Shown here: positions 22,004-31,641 of the stretch, piece by piece
Numbering within the stretch: the first letter of the stretch is position 1
How the letters are laid out: each line of letters starts with the position of its first letter
Origin: Aequorivita iocasae
GTDB lineage: Bacteria > Bacteroidota > Bacteroidia > Flavobacteriales > Flavobacteriaceae
DNA: 64,000 nt
Assembly: GCF_016757735.1 (NCBI RefSeq)
Contig: NZ_CP068439.1
Coordinates: 2,561,001 to 2,625,000 of the forward strand
Reading direction: 5' to 3'
The notes under the pieces: model-generated
Seen by the model: only the letters and a program-made list of their open reading frames with translations
Database searches by the model: none
Told to the model about the DNA's origin: nothing
Made by a program: the position numbers and the translations under genes

Positions 22004-24385
22004 ATGGAAGAGAATCAAAAAATGCAAGATTCAGACGAGCTTTCATTACGAGAGCTAATTGAACAATATACCCAATTTTGGTATTTATTTGTTATAGGGG
22101 TGCTTATCGCATTGGTGATCGCATTTCTTTACTTACGATATACCCCCCAGCTTTATCAGAGCAAGGCAACCATTATCATCAAGGATGAAAAAACCCAGAG
22201 CCCATTGGAAATGGCGGCTTTTTCTCAATTCGGAAGTTTTCTTTCCCGCTTTAAGAATAACCAAATAGACAATGAACTTGCCATCTTTAATTCCAAAAGA
22301 TTAATTTCTGAGACCGTAAAGGAGTTACAGCTCAATATTAAATATGAGGTAGTTGGCAATATAAAGACCTCTGAACTGTATGGCTACAAACCGTTTGAGG
22401 TTAAGTTTCAAAGTTTTAATGAGGATTTGGATACAAATGTACCCGTCCTCTATTTCAAAATTTTGTCCAGCAACGAGTTTCATCTTGAAATTGAGGGAAT
22501 TGAAACTGCCGATACTTATAATTTCGGAGAACAAATAAGACTGCCTTTTGGCGAGATAACCGCATTGCCAAACCTAGAGGATGCTGAAAAATTTGAAGGA
22601 TATGTAAATAAGACCATACTCGTAAGTTACCACTCGGTAGAGAAAGTAGCCTTGGGTTTTCAGGATCGTGTCAATATTCTTAATACGGATGGCAAGAGTA
22701 ATGTAGTGGAATTGTCCATACAGACCCAAAATAAAGAAAAGGGAGAGGATTTTTTAGATGAACTGGTACGACAGTACAATAAAGATGCGGTGCAGGATAG
22801 AAATGAGATCGCGAAAAAAACATCGGCCTTTATTGAGTCACGATTGCAGATTATTACCAAGGAGCTGGATTCGGTTGAAAGCAATAAGGAAGATTTTAAA
22901 AGCTCCAACCGCTTGACTGACATTCAGGCGGAAGCCCAAATAACCCTGGAAAATGCCAGTGAGTTTAATAAGCGTCAGTTGGATGTTTCTACCCAAATGG
23001 AGTTGAGCAATACAATGATAGACTATATCAAGAATAGTAATCCTGATGAATTGCTGCCCGCAAATATTGGAATCTCCAATGAAAGTGTAGGCACGGCAGT
23101 GAATAATTACAACGAACTTATTTTATACCGAAATAAATTATTGCAAAGCTCCACCTCCAAAAATCCTGTAGTAAAGAGTGTAAACGAACAAATTGCCCAA
23201 ATGCGCGCCAATATTTTGGGGAGTTTGGAAAATTCTAGGAATGGCTTACGCATTGCGATGAAGGATTTGAACATGCAGGAAAATATTATTAGCTCCAAAA
23301 TATCGCAGGTTCCGGCCAAAGAAAAAATATTTAGGGGCATAGAACGGCAACAGACCATTAAGGAGCAGCTCTATCTCTTCTTATTGCAACAACGGGAGGA
23401 GGCTTCCATTGCGCTTGCTGCCACTGCAGATAGAGCTAAAATTGTGGATAGTGCCTATGGGCCCCAAGAGCCGGTTTCACCAAAAAAATCAATTATATAC
23501 TTAGGTGCTTTTTTAGCGGGATTACTAGTACCCTTTGGGGGAATTTATAGCTTTTTCTTGCTCAGTACCAAGGTAAAAAACAGAAAAGACGTTGAAAAAC
23601 ATTTAAAGTCGATTCCAATAATTGGGGAAATCCCGAAGATACAAAAAGGGGAGTCAGAATTAATAAAGTTTAACGACCGCAGTATTATGGCAGAGGCTTA
23701 TAGAATATTGAGGACCAATCTTCAGTATCTATTTATCAATAAACTGGAAGAAAACGAGAAAGGGAAAACACTCATTGTAACATCAACTATAAAGGGCGAA
23801 GGAAAAACTTTTGTGGCTTTCAATTTAGCATTGACCTTATCCCTTACAGGGAAAAAGGTAGTGCTTGTGGGAGCCGATATTCGTAATCCACAATTACAAC
23901 GGTATTTGCCAGAGCATTTAAAGTCAAAGAAAGGACTTACGGAATATATAGTATATGACGATTTGGAGCTAGCGGATGTTGTAGCACAAAGTGATTATAA
24001 TGAAAATCTGAGTATTGTTCTCTCTGGCGCCATACCTCCAAACCCAGCTGAATTGTTGTTGCAAAAGCGCACCAAGACGTTTGTGGAGGCGCTAAAGAAA
24101 GAGTATGACTACATTATTATGGACACGGCTCCATCCATGCTTGTGACTGATACTGTTTTAATCAATAAATTGGCAGATATTACCTTATACGTGGTTCGTG
24201 CCGGTTATACAGATAAACGGTTACTAGACTTCCCGCAGGATGCTATTGAAGATGGGCGCTTGGCTAATGTGGCTATCGTCCTAAACAATGTAAGTTTGAA
24301 CAATTTTGGCTACGGAAATAAATATGGCTATGCCTATGCGAGGGAAGAACAGTCTTTGCTGAAAAGGATCTTGAATAAACACTAG
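22004..24385 (+). CDS. wzc: Polysaccharide co-polymerase and BY-kinase (Wzc family)
   Basis: A 793-residue inner-membrane protein. A Wzz domain with a first span (FWYLFVIGVLIALVIAFLYL, near residue 30) is followed by a long periplasmic coiled-coil region with a GNVR-like segment, a second span near residue 505 (IIYLGAFLAGLLVPFGGIYS), and a cytoplasmic BY-kinase domain with Walker A-like STIKGEGKTFVAFNLA, Walker A' VVLVGADIRNP and Walker B YDYIIMDTAPS. The C-terminus has a Tyr cluster (FGYGNKYGYAYAREE), the usual autophosphorylation tail. It controls chain length and export with Wza. Start ATG at 22004 gives the expected short cytoplasmic N-terminus. Confidence 0.94.
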   Translation: MEENQKMQDSDELSLRELIEQYTQFWYLFVIGVLIALVIAFLYLRYTPQLYQSKATIIIKDEKTQSPLEMAAFSQFGSFLSRFKNNQIDNELAIFNSKRLISETVKELQLNIKYEVVGNIKTSELYGYKPFEVKFQSFNEDLDTNVPVLYFKILSSNEFHLEIEGIETADTYNFGEQIRLPFGEITALPNLEDAEKFEGYVNKTILVSYHSVEKVALGFQDRVNILNTDGKSNVVELSIQTQNKEKGEDFLDELVRQYNKDAVQDRNEIAKKTSAFIESRLQIITKELDSVESNKEDFKSSNRLTDIQAEAQITLENASEFNKRQLDVSTQMELSNTMIDYIKNSNPDELLPANIGISNESVGTAVNNYNELILYRNKLLQSSTSKNPVVKSVNEQIAQMRANILGSLENSRNGLRIAMKDLNMQENIISSKISQVPAKEKIFRGIERQQTIKEQLYLFLLQQREEASIALAATADRAKIVDSAYGPQEPVSPKKSIIYLGAFLAGLLVPFGGIYSFFLLSTKVKNRKDVEKHLKSIPIIGEIPKIQKGESELIKFNDRSIMAEAYRILRTNLQYLFINKLEENEKGKTLIVTSTIKGEGKTFVAFNLALTLSLTGKKVVLVGADIRNPQLQRYLPEHLKSKKGLTEYIVYDDLELADVVAQSDYNENLSIVLSGAIPPNPAELLLQKRTKTFVEALKKEYDYIIMDTAPSMLVTDTVLINKLADITLYVVRAGYTDKRLLDFPQDAIEDGRLANVAIVLNNVSLNNFGYGNKYGYAYAREEQSLLKRILNKH

Positions 24386-24395
24386 GTTAATCTCG

Positions 24396-25733
24396 ATGAA
24401 AAACCTCTTATTAATATTTTTCCTTTTCCCTTTAATGCTGTTTTCACAAGAATTTGAAATAGGTGGCGGTATTGAAACGAAGGCCATCTTATCAAATGAA
24501 AACGAAACCCCGTTTTGGTTCCACACCAATACAAATTATGCCGTAGGGGAACTCACCAATCTATCGGCAACAGCTGGGTTGAAAGCAAGCTTAACATATT
24601 CAAAATTTAAGTTGAATGCAGGTGCTGCAGTGTATGGAAGGGATGGGGTTGCGCATAATGTACAGCGAAGGGATTTATATCTTCAATTTGAAAATTCCTG
24701 GCTTCTAGCCACGGTGGGTTCAAAAAAACAAAAAGAAGTGCTGGACGGACTTTCTGCAACAAACCAAAACTTTTTGTGGTCTGGCAATGCTAGGCCTTTG
24801 CCTGGCATACTCATAGAGGCAAATAACCCTTTTAAAATTTCAAATACATTCCGCATTGATTGGGGAATAGGACATTACGTAATGAACGATGAGCGGTATG
24901 TGGATAATACCCAGTTGCACTACAAACGATTGGGTGTGATAACTACATTTAACGAAAACAACCAGCTTACGCTCGGTGTGCAACACTATGCCCAATGGGG
25001 CGGTACTTCTCCTGAATGGGGAAAGTTAAAAAGTGGGTTTAAGGATTTTGTCAATGTTTTTTTTGCCCATACTACTGAAGAGTATGGTATAGAAGGGGAG
25101 ACGCTGAACAAGCTCGGCAACCATTTGGGAACCCTTTTGCTGAAATATGAACTTAAAAATACTCTGGGGGCATTTTCAATTTACCACAATCATTATATAG
25201 AGGATGGAAGCGGCACGCGATGGGCAAACTTTCCCGATGGACTGTGGGGTATCTATTTTAAACCACAAAACCAAAAAATTATAAGTTCCGTACTTTACGA
25301 ATATATAGATACGGTGGACCAAAGTGGGATATCTGTTGGAAGCGGAAAGGATAGTTATTTTAATAACTCTATATACAGGAGCGGGTGGACCTATGAAGAA
25401 AATATTATAGGAATACCGTTTATTCTTTTCGATAAAGAGGTAGAAATTAATGAAGAAAATACTGCTTTTATCAGTAACCGTTCAAAAACACACCATTTTG
25501 CTGTAATGGGAGCATTCAGTAAATTTCAGTGGAAACTTAAAAGTACCTATGCTAAGTATCTGGGAACCTATGGAAAACCTTTATATCCCGAATGGAAATA
25601 TTGGTACAACTTCGGCTCGCTTTCCTATAAGAGTGAAAAACTCGGTACATTTTCAGTATTGGGCGGGATGGACTTTTCAAACGTTGCCGATACACGTGTT
25701 GGGGGAGGAATTGAATATTCCTATTCCTTCTAA
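24396..25733 (+). CDS. wzi: Capsule assembly Wzi-family outer-membrane protein
   Basis: A 445-residue protein with a signal peptide (MKNLLLIFFLFPLMLFSQ) and alternating beta-strand sequence to the C-terminus, which ends in an aromatic residue (GGGIEYSYSF), as expected for an outer-membrane barrel. Segments such as NETPFWFHTNTNY and YVDNTQLHYKRL match the flavobacterial capsule-assembly Wzi family; Wzi binds capsular polysaccharide on the cell surface. It starts 11 bases after the Wzc stop, so it belongs to the same operon. A terminator is not obvious; the gene converges with a small membrane protein gene only two bases away. Confidence 0.87.
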   Translation: MKNLLLIFFLFPLMLFSQEFEIGGGIETKAILSNENETPFWFHTNTNYAVGELTNLSATAGLKASLTYSKFKLNAGAAVYGRDGVAHNVQRRDLYLQFENSWLLATVGSKKQKEVLDGLSATNQNFLWSGNARPLPGILIEANNPFKISNTFRIDWGIGHYVMNDERYVDNTQLHYKRLGVITTFNENNQLTLGVQHYAQWGGTSPEWGKLKSGFKDFVNVFFAHTTEEYGIEGETLNKLGNHLGTLLLKYELKNTLGAFSIYHNHYIEDGSGTRWANFPDGLWGIYFKPQNQKIISSVLYEYIDTVDQSGISVGSGKDSYFNNSIYRSGWTYEENIIGIPFILFDKEVEINEENTAFISNRSKTHHFAVMGAFSKFQWKLKSTYAKYLGTYGKPLYPEWKYWYNFGSLSYKSEKLGTFSVLGGMDFSNVADTRVGGGIEYSYSF

Positions 25734-25735
25734 AA

Positions 25736-25876
25736 TCAATTTTCTTTTTCTTTCTTCTGAAAAAGAAAACCTAATGGCAGCCAGATAAAAAGAAACAGAA
25801 ACTTTCCCGTTACAAATCCTATTATAGTTATCAACGCGGCTATAACCATTAAAAGTATTTTGATGTTTTTACTCAT
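25736..25876 (-). CDS. Small membrane protein of 46 residues
   Basis: Reverse-strand ATG at 25876 to TGA at 25736. The product is MSKNIKILLMVIAALITIIG then FVTGKFLFLFIWLPLGFLFQ and a charged tail KKEKEN: two hydrophobic helices joined by a short turn. It lies 37 bases after the lipoate ligase stop on the same strand, so the two may be co-transcribed. Function unknown. Confidence 0.65.
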   Translation of the reverse strand: MSKNIKILLMVIAALITIIGFVTGKFLFLFIWLPLGFLFQKKEKEN

Positions 25877-25913
25877 CTTGAATTCTTTTAATATTTAACA
25901 TTTCCGAAATGCT

Positions 25914-26918
25914 CTATACTTCATCTGCCCCATACACCAATTCAATGAAATCAATTTTGGGTATATCACCAAAATACTCCTGTATTTCAATATCCTTCAA
26001 CAGTTCTGAAATATCCTCTTTTTCATAGCGGGCACCTTCCAAAAGTTTTTCTAGGTTTTCCACGGGCTCTTTTCCGAAGAAATCCCCATAAATTTTAAAA
26101 TCTTTTATATGCCCTTTTTCAACAAAAATCCTGAGGTCTATTTCCCCAACTGTAAAACGCTTGCTACGCTGAACATTGAACTTAGGGGAACGGCCATAAT
26201 TCCAGTCCCAAGTATCATATTTTTCTTCCTTTAGTTGCTGCACTGCTTTCCATTCCTCGGACGTTAAGTGATAGCTTTCAAATGGCTCACTTTCCTCGTA
26301 AAGCCCTTCCAGCAGCAATTTTCTAAATTCTTCAATCTTTAATGGTTCTTTTAAAAATTCAGAGATATTCGCAACCCGGCTGCGTACCGATTTATGTCCT
26401 TTAGACTCAATCTTGCTCATTTTCACATTTAGTGCATTTACCACTTCACCCAAATCAGTATCAAACAATAGTGTACCGTGACTAACCATCCGCTTTCCCG
26501 TTGAAAATTGCGCTGTGCCAGAGATTTTCTTTTCATCAACCTGTATATCGTTTCGGCCCTTTAGTTCTGCATCAAGGCCCAAACTGTTCAAAACCTTTAT
26601 CACGGGTGCTGTAAACTTTTTAAAATTGTTCAGACTTTTTACATCGTGGTTGGTGATAAAACTGAAATTGAGGTTCCCAAAATCGTGATATACTGCGCCA
26701 CCTCCCGAAACCCTTCGCACTACGTGAATATTGTTTTTTTCAATATACTCGTGGTTTATTTCCTCCAATGTATTTTGGTTGCGGCCAATGATGATGGAAG
26801 GTTCATTAATGTAAAACAACAGATAGTCGTTTTCAGCACTAAAATTCCGTAGTGCATATTCTTCCAATGCAAGGTTTAATCGCGGGTTTGTGTTGCCTTC
26901 GTTTTCTAAAAAAATCAT
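25914..26918 (-). CDS. lplA: Lipoate-protein ligase
   Basis: A 334-residue enzyme that activates lipoate with ATP and attaches it to lipoyl domains of 2-oxoacid dehydrogenases and the glycine cleavage H protein. Conserved blocks are visible: IIGRNQNTLEEIN, RRVSGGGAVYHDFGNLNFSF, the adenylation Lys in DEKKISGTAQFS and the SHGTLLFDTDL segment. A C-terminal accessory domain of about 90 residues is present, as in LplA proper. Cytoplasmic. Upstream (26919-27016) holds a short GCGAAGA repeat. Confidence 0.93.
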   Translation of the reverse strand: MIFLENEGNTNPRLNLALEEYALRNFSAENDYLLFYINEPSIIIGRNQNTLEEINHEYIEKNNIHVVRRVSGGGAVYHDFGNLNFSFITNHDVKSLNNFKKFTAPVIKVLNSLGLDAELKGRNDIQVDEKKISGTAQFSTGKRMVSHGTLLFDTDLGEVVNALNVKMSKIESKGHKSVRSRVANISEFLKEPLKIEEFRKLLLEGLYEESEPFESYHLTSEEWKAVQQLKEEKYDTWDWNYGRSPKFNVQRSKRFTVGEIDLRIFVEKGHIKDFKIYGDFFGKEPVENLEKLLEGARYEKEDISELLKDIEIQEYFGDIPKIDFIELVYGADEV

Positions 26919-26963
26919 TTCTGTTTGTTTGGTCTGTAAAGATAAGGGATATTGTAGTGAAAA

Positions 26964-26990
26964 GCGAAGAGCGAAGAGCGAAGAGCGAAA
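26964..26990. repeat. GCGAAGA microrepeat
   Basis: Three perfect GCGAAGA units plus a partial GCGAAA, between the divergently placed ends of lplA (start) and the TonB receptor (stop). One of several unrelated microrepeats in this window. Confidence 0.85.
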
Positions 26991-27016
26991 AGGGAAAAAA
27001 GCTTACAGCCTGCGGT

Positions 27017-29308
27017 CTACAGCTTATAGCTCACCTTAACTCCGCCATACCAATTCCTCGGCATTCCGGGGTAATAGTATCGAGGTTCGGCACCCCCAAA
27101 GCCTGTAGCATTTATCAAAACTGAAGATGCATATTTTTCATCGGTAAAATTGTTTACCCCTGCGTTTATTTCAAAAGTAAGCTTTTTTGAAAGTTGTTTT
27201 TTAAAAGAGGCTTTAGTATTGAAAACCGTATATTTTTCTGAATAAAGTTCGTTGGCATCGTTGAGTGGAATTGCGCCAATATGAAGAAAGTTTGTGTCCA
27301 ACTTAAAGTTTTTAAATCCAAAATTTATTCCTCCGTTTATTTTTTTATCGGGTACGCCAGTAAGTTGGTTTCCCGAAAAATCATTTTCGTTATCCACAAA
27401 ATCAATAAATTTATGGTCAGTGATTTCGGCATTTATATAGGGGGAAATGTATAGAAACTGATTTATGGGTTGATTGTATGAAATACTCAGCTCAAAACCT
27501 TTATGTTCCGTCTTTCCTGCGTTTCTGCCAATATACTGATCGTCGCCAACGCGCTCTGCTACCAATAAATCATCAATATCCAAAAGATATGCATTGAGTT
27601 GAAAAGATAACTTTCTTTTAAAAAGGAAAAGCTCGGTTCCCACTTCATAATTAAAACCCTTTTCGGGTCCAAGATCGGGATTTATGACTCCTGCCGGCGT
27701 AAGTGTTTCCTCAATGGAAGGATAATTAAAACCGCGACTGAAGTTGAAATAGGCGCTACTGTTTTCAGTGAATTGGTATAACAAATTTACATTCGGTGCC
27801 AAAATGGGTTCAAAATTACGTTCAGCACTTTTGTTTGCCTCTCCATCATTAAAGTAGTCCATAAAATCATAATTGGTTTGGTTAAAATTGACGCCAAATT
27901 GACCTTTTAGCTTTTTTGTAAAAGGAAACGTTACGGTTATAAAAACATTCAAATTGTCTCTCCTTTCAATATTATCGCTCAACAAATCGCCATCCAAACT
28001 TCCGTTGCCATTGTTATCTTCATATAAATTTTCAAGGGTTTGCCAATTGTATTCGTCTTTGTAAAATTCGCCACCAAAACTGAGATTGGCTTTGTTTTTT
28101 AAAAATGAAAAGTCTTTTGCAAAAACCGTCCGCGCTCCGTAACCATTGGTGAATTCATCCAAAATATTGAACGGTCTCGGTTCGTAATGATCTAAATAAG
28201 TATAAAAAACACTACTGGTATTGCTGAAATTTTCAGAAAAACGGTGTGTAAAGCTAAACCCAGCCAATGTTTGTTTGTTATCTTCATATCCTTTTGCAGC
28301 TTTCCAAGTAAATGCAGCCTGTGCGGGGTTTTCTTCAAAGGCGGTTTTACTGATGGAACTTGGAATTTGTGCAAAGTAATCAACGTAATTCATTAAAAAA
28401 CTGAGTTCATTTCGTGGATTGAATGTATAAGTAGCTGTTAACAATACCGATTGCCTGTCATAGTTGCTATTCTCACGAAAACCTTCTGTTTGTAAATGAT
28501 CGTAATTTAAATTGACTGAAAACTTTTCATTGGAAGTTGCTGTTGAAACGGAGTTTTTTATCAGCCCAAAGGAGCCCACTGTCAGGTTGGTTTTAAAAAA
28601 AGATTCCCCAAAATTCACTTGTTTTGAATTGAGCAGCAAAGTTCCGCCCAAATTGGTTCCGTATTGAGTAGCTTTCGGACCTTTTACTATTTCCAGGGAT
28701 TGCAGGTCTTCTGGATTAAAAGCATCGATTGAAGTTTCTCCAATACCGTTCGTAATCGGAATTCCATTAAAATACGCACGAATTTTATTGGTACCATAAA
28801 GCGTGCGCGAGCCTACGCCCCGAATTACGATTCGGTTGGTATTGATGGCGCCGCTTTGGATATAAACACCGGGCGTTTCATTAATTGCTGCCACCAAATC
28901 CATAGGGCTGTATGCTTCAAATTTTGCTGAAGTTATCTTTTCTGTAGGGATTATAACCTTGCTTTCCTTTTGGTAGGTTGATGAAATAATAACCTCTTCT
29001 AAATTTTCCAATTTTACTTTTGGATAAAGGATAAATGTTGAATTGTTCTTTGAAAGTTGAAATGTTTCGCTATAATAATTGGGATGCTCAAACCTTAAAG
29101 TAACAGGAAGTTCCAATGAATTCATAATTATAAAAACCCCTTCCGAATCTGTTATTGCCACTTGTTTTTCCTTTAAGAAAACCGTTACTGTCTCAATTGG
29201 AATACCCTTATAAGAAATGACTTTGCCTTTTATTTCCTGTGAGTACGAAAAATTAAAAAAGGCAGTCAACAGTAAAGTCGCCACGGCTTGAAAGTAAAGT
29301 AATTTCAT
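27017..29308 (-). CDS. TonB-dependent receptor with carboxypeptidase-like N-terminal domain
   Basis: A 763-residue outer-membrane receptor. Signal peptide MKLLYFQAVATLLLTAFFNF is followed by a CarboxypepD_reg-like beta-sandwich (GKVISYKGIPIETVTVFLKE), a plug domain (YSPMDLVAAINETPGVYIQS, IRGVGSRTLYGT, GPKATQYGTNLGGTLLLNS) and a 22-strand type barrel ending GGVKVSYKL. Many family members take up iron complexes; the substrate here is not shown. No SusD partner is adjacent, which argues against a glycan utilisation system. A TonB box is not obvious after the signal peptide. Confidence 0.92.
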   Translation of the reverse strand: MKLLYFQAVATLLLTAFFNFSYSQEIKGKVISYKGIPIETVTVFLKEKQVAITDSEGVFIIMNSLELPVTLRFEHPNYYSETFQLSKNNSTFILYPKVKLENLEEVIISSTYQKESKVIIPTEKITSAKFEAYSPMDLVAAINETPGVYIQSGAINTNRIVIRGVGSRTLYGTNKIRAYFNGIPITNGIGETSIDAFNPEDLQSLEIVKGPKATQYGTNLGGTLLLNSKQVNFGESFFKTNLTVGSFGLIKNSVSTATSNEKFSVNLNYDHLQTEGFRENSNYDRQSVLLTATYTFNPRNELSFLMNYVDYFAQIPSSISKTAFEENPAQAAFTWKAAKGYEDNKQTLAGFSFTHRFSENFSNTSSVFYTYLDHYEPRPFNILDEFTNGYGARTVFAKDFSFLKNKANLSFGGEFYKDEYNWQTLENLYEDNNGNGSLDGDLLSDNIERRDNLNVFITVTFPFTKKLKGQFGVNFNQTNYDFMDYFNDGEANKSAERNFEPILAPNVNLLYQFTENSSAYFNFSRGFNYPSIEETLTPAGVINPDLGPEKGFNYEVGTELFLFKRKLSFQLNAYLLDIDDLLVAERVGDDQYIGRNAGKTEHKGFELSISYNQPINQFLYISPYINAEITDHKFIDFVDNENDFSGNQLTGVPDKKINGGINFGFKNFKLDTNFLHIGAIPLNDANELYSEKYTVFNTKASFKKQLSKKLTFEINAGVNNFTDEKYASSVLINATGFGGAEPRYYYPGMPRNWYGGVKVSYKL

Positions 29309-29487
29309 TCTTTATGTAATTTCAGTATAGGTTGTATTACCATGTTTAATTGTTTTACAACAGTTTTCTTTAAAAATAGCAATTAGTATTAGAAAATAAG
29401 AGCCCGCTAAAAAGTTTACATATTTCTTAACGGAAGAATGAGGGGTGGAATAGGTATATCCCTGATTACATTATCCAATTAACTCCC

Positions 29488-29495
29488 TATCTTTG
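29488..29495 (+). promoter_or_regulatory. Candidate -7 box of the FAD oxidoreductase gene
   Basis: TATCTTTG fits TAnnTTTG and ends six bases before the ATG at 29502, again implying an almost leaderless mRNA. No clear -33 TTTG is seen. Confidence 0.45.
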
Positions 29496-29501
29496 CCGCC
29501 T

Positions 29502-31070
29502 ATGAGCAGATTGGTTCAAATAGCGATTTTACCACGGCAACAAGAAGACTTGGAATTCATTTTGGAACTTGCCTTGGAAAAGGAAAAACTTCGAAAAGAA
29601 AACATTAGCGACTGGCGCATCCGCAAACGCTCCATTGATGCGCGCCGTAAACCTATCAAAATAAACCTTCAAGTTGAAATGTGGTTGAAAGGCGAAAAGC
29701 GTGAAATTATTCCGCCATTTATACCGCAGAATGTTTCTTCTTCCAAAGAAATTGCAATAATTGGAGCGGGCCCGGCCGGGCTTTACGCTGCACTAAGAGC
29801 TATTGAGGCTGGCTTAAAACCAATCGTTTTTGAACGTGGAAAAGACGTCCGGGAGCGCAGAAGGGATTTGGCCGCGATCAATAAAGACCAAATAGTAAAC
29901 CCAGAAAGTAATTATTGTTTTGGCGAAGGCGGTGCTGGAACCTATTCTGACGGAAAACTTTACACCCGAAGCAAAAAACGTGGCAATGTATTAAAAGCTT
30001 TGGAATGGTTTGTTCATTTTGGTGCCGATGAAGATATTCTTGTAGATGCCCATCCGCATATTGGCACCAATAAACTTCCGAAGATAATCACTGCAATGCG
30101 GGAAGCCATTATTGAAAATGGGGGTGAAGTGCATTTCAATTCAAAATTGACAGATTTAAAACTGAAAGATAATACCATTGAGGCGATTCAAATAAATGCC
30201 GAAAAATGGTTTGAGTTTGAAAACGTAATTCTTGCAACCGGCCATTCCGCAAGGGATATTTTTTATTTGCTTCATGCTAAAAATATAAAAATTGAAGCCA
30301 AGCCCTTCGCCATTGGCGTTCGGGTGGAACATCAACAGGAACTCATCGATTATATTCAATATCACGGCGAAGTTGACAATCCATATTTGCCACCGGCCAG
30401 TTATGCTCTTGTAGAACAGGTAGATGGATTGGGCGTTTATTCATTTTGTATGTGTCCGGGCGGAATTATTGCGCCCTGCGCCACCGAGCAGGAAGAGGTG
30501 GTTACCAACGGCTGGAGCCCAAGCAAACGGAACAATCCGTATGCAAATAGCGGCATTGTAGTAAGCGTGGAACCCAAAGATTTACCGAATTATAAAGAAG
30601 GTGATCCTTTTGTGTGTTTGGACTTTCAAAAGTTTGTGGAACAGCGCTGCTGGGAAGCAGGAGGGAAGACCCAAAAAGTGCCTGCCCAACGGATGATTGA
30701 TTTTGTGGAAGGAAAGGTTTCTGAAGATTTTCCGAAGACTTCATACCAACCCGGAATTGTATCAGCAGATTTAAATGAAGTGCTTCCGCCAATGATTTCA
30801 AAACGTTTGAAAAAGGCTTTTGTAGCCTTCGGAAAAAAGATGAAAGGTTATTATACAAACCAAGCGGTTTTGCATGCGCCCGAGAGCAGGACTTCTTCGC
30901 CTGTTTCCATTCCACGCGATTCAGAAACATTGGAACATATTGAAATAAAAGGATTATACCCTTGTGGTGAAGGTGCAGGCTATGCGGGCGGGATTATTTC
31001 CGCAGCGATTGATGGGATTAATTGTGTTGATGCGATTGTTTTGAAAAATGCTTTAGGCTATAAGCTTTAA
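29502..31070 (+). CDS. FAD-dependent oxidoreductase of unknown substrate (COG2509-like)
   Basis: A 522-residue flavoprotein. After an N-terminal segment of about 80 residues (LPRQQEDLEFILELALEKEK), the dinucleotide-binding motif IIGAGPAGLYAALRAIEAG and ERGKDVRERRRD appear, then NYCFGEGGAGTYSDGKLYTR, a signature of this family, and a C-terminal FAD-closing motif (GLYPCGEGAGYAGGIISAA). The family is widespread but lacks a confirmed reaction. An ATG at 29502 is preferred to TTG at 29493, which lies in the -7 box. No catalytic partner is adjacent. Confidence 0.88.
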   Translation: MSRLVQIAILPRQQEDLEFILELALEKEKLRKENISDWRIRKRSIDARRKPIKINLQVEMWLKGEKREIIPPFIPQNVSSSKEIAIIGAGPAGLYAALRAIEAGLKPIVFERGKDVRERRRDLAAINKDQIVNPESNYCFGEGGAGTYSDGKLYTRSKKRGNVLKALEWFVHFGADEDILVDAHPHIGTNKLPKIITAMREAIIENGGEVHFNSKLTDLKLKDNTIEAIQINAEKWFEFENVILATGHSARDIFYLLHAKNIKIEAKPFAIGVRVEHQQELIDYIQYHGEVDNPYLPPASYALVEQVDGLGVYSFCMCPGGIIAPCATEQEEVVTNGWSPSKRNNPYANSGIVVSVEPKDLPNYKEGDPFVCLDFQKFVEQRCWEAGGKTQKVPAQRMIDFVEGKVSEDFPKTSYQPGIVSADLNEVLPPMISKRLKKAFVAFGKKMKGYYTNQAVLHAPESRTSSPVSIPRDSETLEHIEIKGLYPCGEGAGYAGGIISAAIDGINCVDAIVLKNALGYKL

Positions 31071-31119
31071 GCAATAAGCTTCTACATTTTATATTTGCCT
31101 AAAGCCTACAGCCTAAAGC

Positions 31120-31153
31120 AAAAAAAAACCACCTCTCGGCAGTCTTTTTTTTT
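31120..31153. terminator. Bidirectional terminator between convergent genes
   Basis: A run of nine A, a short stem (ACTGCC / GGTGGT on the reverse strand with two wobble pairs) and a run of T lie between the oxidoreductase and FKBP genes, able to end both transcripts. Confidence 0.65.
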
Positions 31154-31169
31154 AAAATATATTTTAGAA

Positions 31170-31598
31170 TTACTTAATCTCTAGTAATTCAAGTTCAAAG
31201 GTCAGGTCTTGACCGGCCAATGGGTGGTTGGCATCAACGATGATAAAACCGTCCTTTACATCGGCAACGCGCAATTGACGCTCACTACCATCTGGATTTT
31301 TGGAAACTAGTCCCATACCTACTTCTGGTTTTATATCCTGTGGCAAGTTCTCACTTGGTATTTTTTGAAAAAGTTCTTTTTGAACTTCGCCGTAAGCTTC
31401 TTCTTTAGGAATGGTAATGGTTTTCTTTTCGTTTTCCTTCATATTTACCAATCCTTTTTCAAAACCTGGAATTAAACGACCTTCACCGAGTTTTACCTCC
31501 AGTGGTTCGCGTTGTACGGAACTGTCGAACACTTGTCCGTTGTTCAATTTTCCTGTGTAATGAAGTTTTACGGTTTCATTTCCTTGTACTTGACTCAT
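31170..31598 (-). CDS. FKBP-type peptidyl-prolyl isomerase (SlyD-like)
   Basis: A 142-residue protein with the FKBP core (VKLHYTGKLNNGQVFDSS, EVKLGEGRLIPGFEKGL) interrupted by an insert-in-flap type domain (IPKEEAYGEVQKELFQKI) and ending in the conserved NHPLAGQDLTFELELLEI. This is the SlyD-type arrangement, combining prolyl isomerase and chaperone activity in the cytoplasm. The His-rich metal-binding tail of E. coli SlyD is absent. A promoter box TAGTTTTG occurs on the reverse strand at 31641-31634. Confidence 0.93.
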   Translation of the reverse strand: MSQVQGNETVKLHYTGKLNNGQVFDSSVQREPLEVKLGEGRLIPGFEKGLVNMKENEKKTITIPKEEAYGEVQKELFQKIPSENLPQDIKPEVGMGLVSKNPDGSERQLRVADVKDGFIIVDANHPLAGQDLTFELELLEIK

Positions 31599-31633
31599 AA
31601 TTTTGTTTTTTCAATTATTGTTCAATAAGGGGG

Positions 31634-31641
31634 CAAAACTA
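31634..31641 (-). promoter_or_regulatory. Candidate -7 box of the FKBP gene
   Basis: On the reverse strand TAGTTTTG matches TAnnTTTG, 35 bases upstream of the FKBP start. Confidence 0.4.

Noticed and set aside
27017..29308. Polysaccharide utilisation locus around the TonB receptor
   Set aside because: No SusD homologue, glycoside hydrolase or hybrid sensor gene lies nearby.
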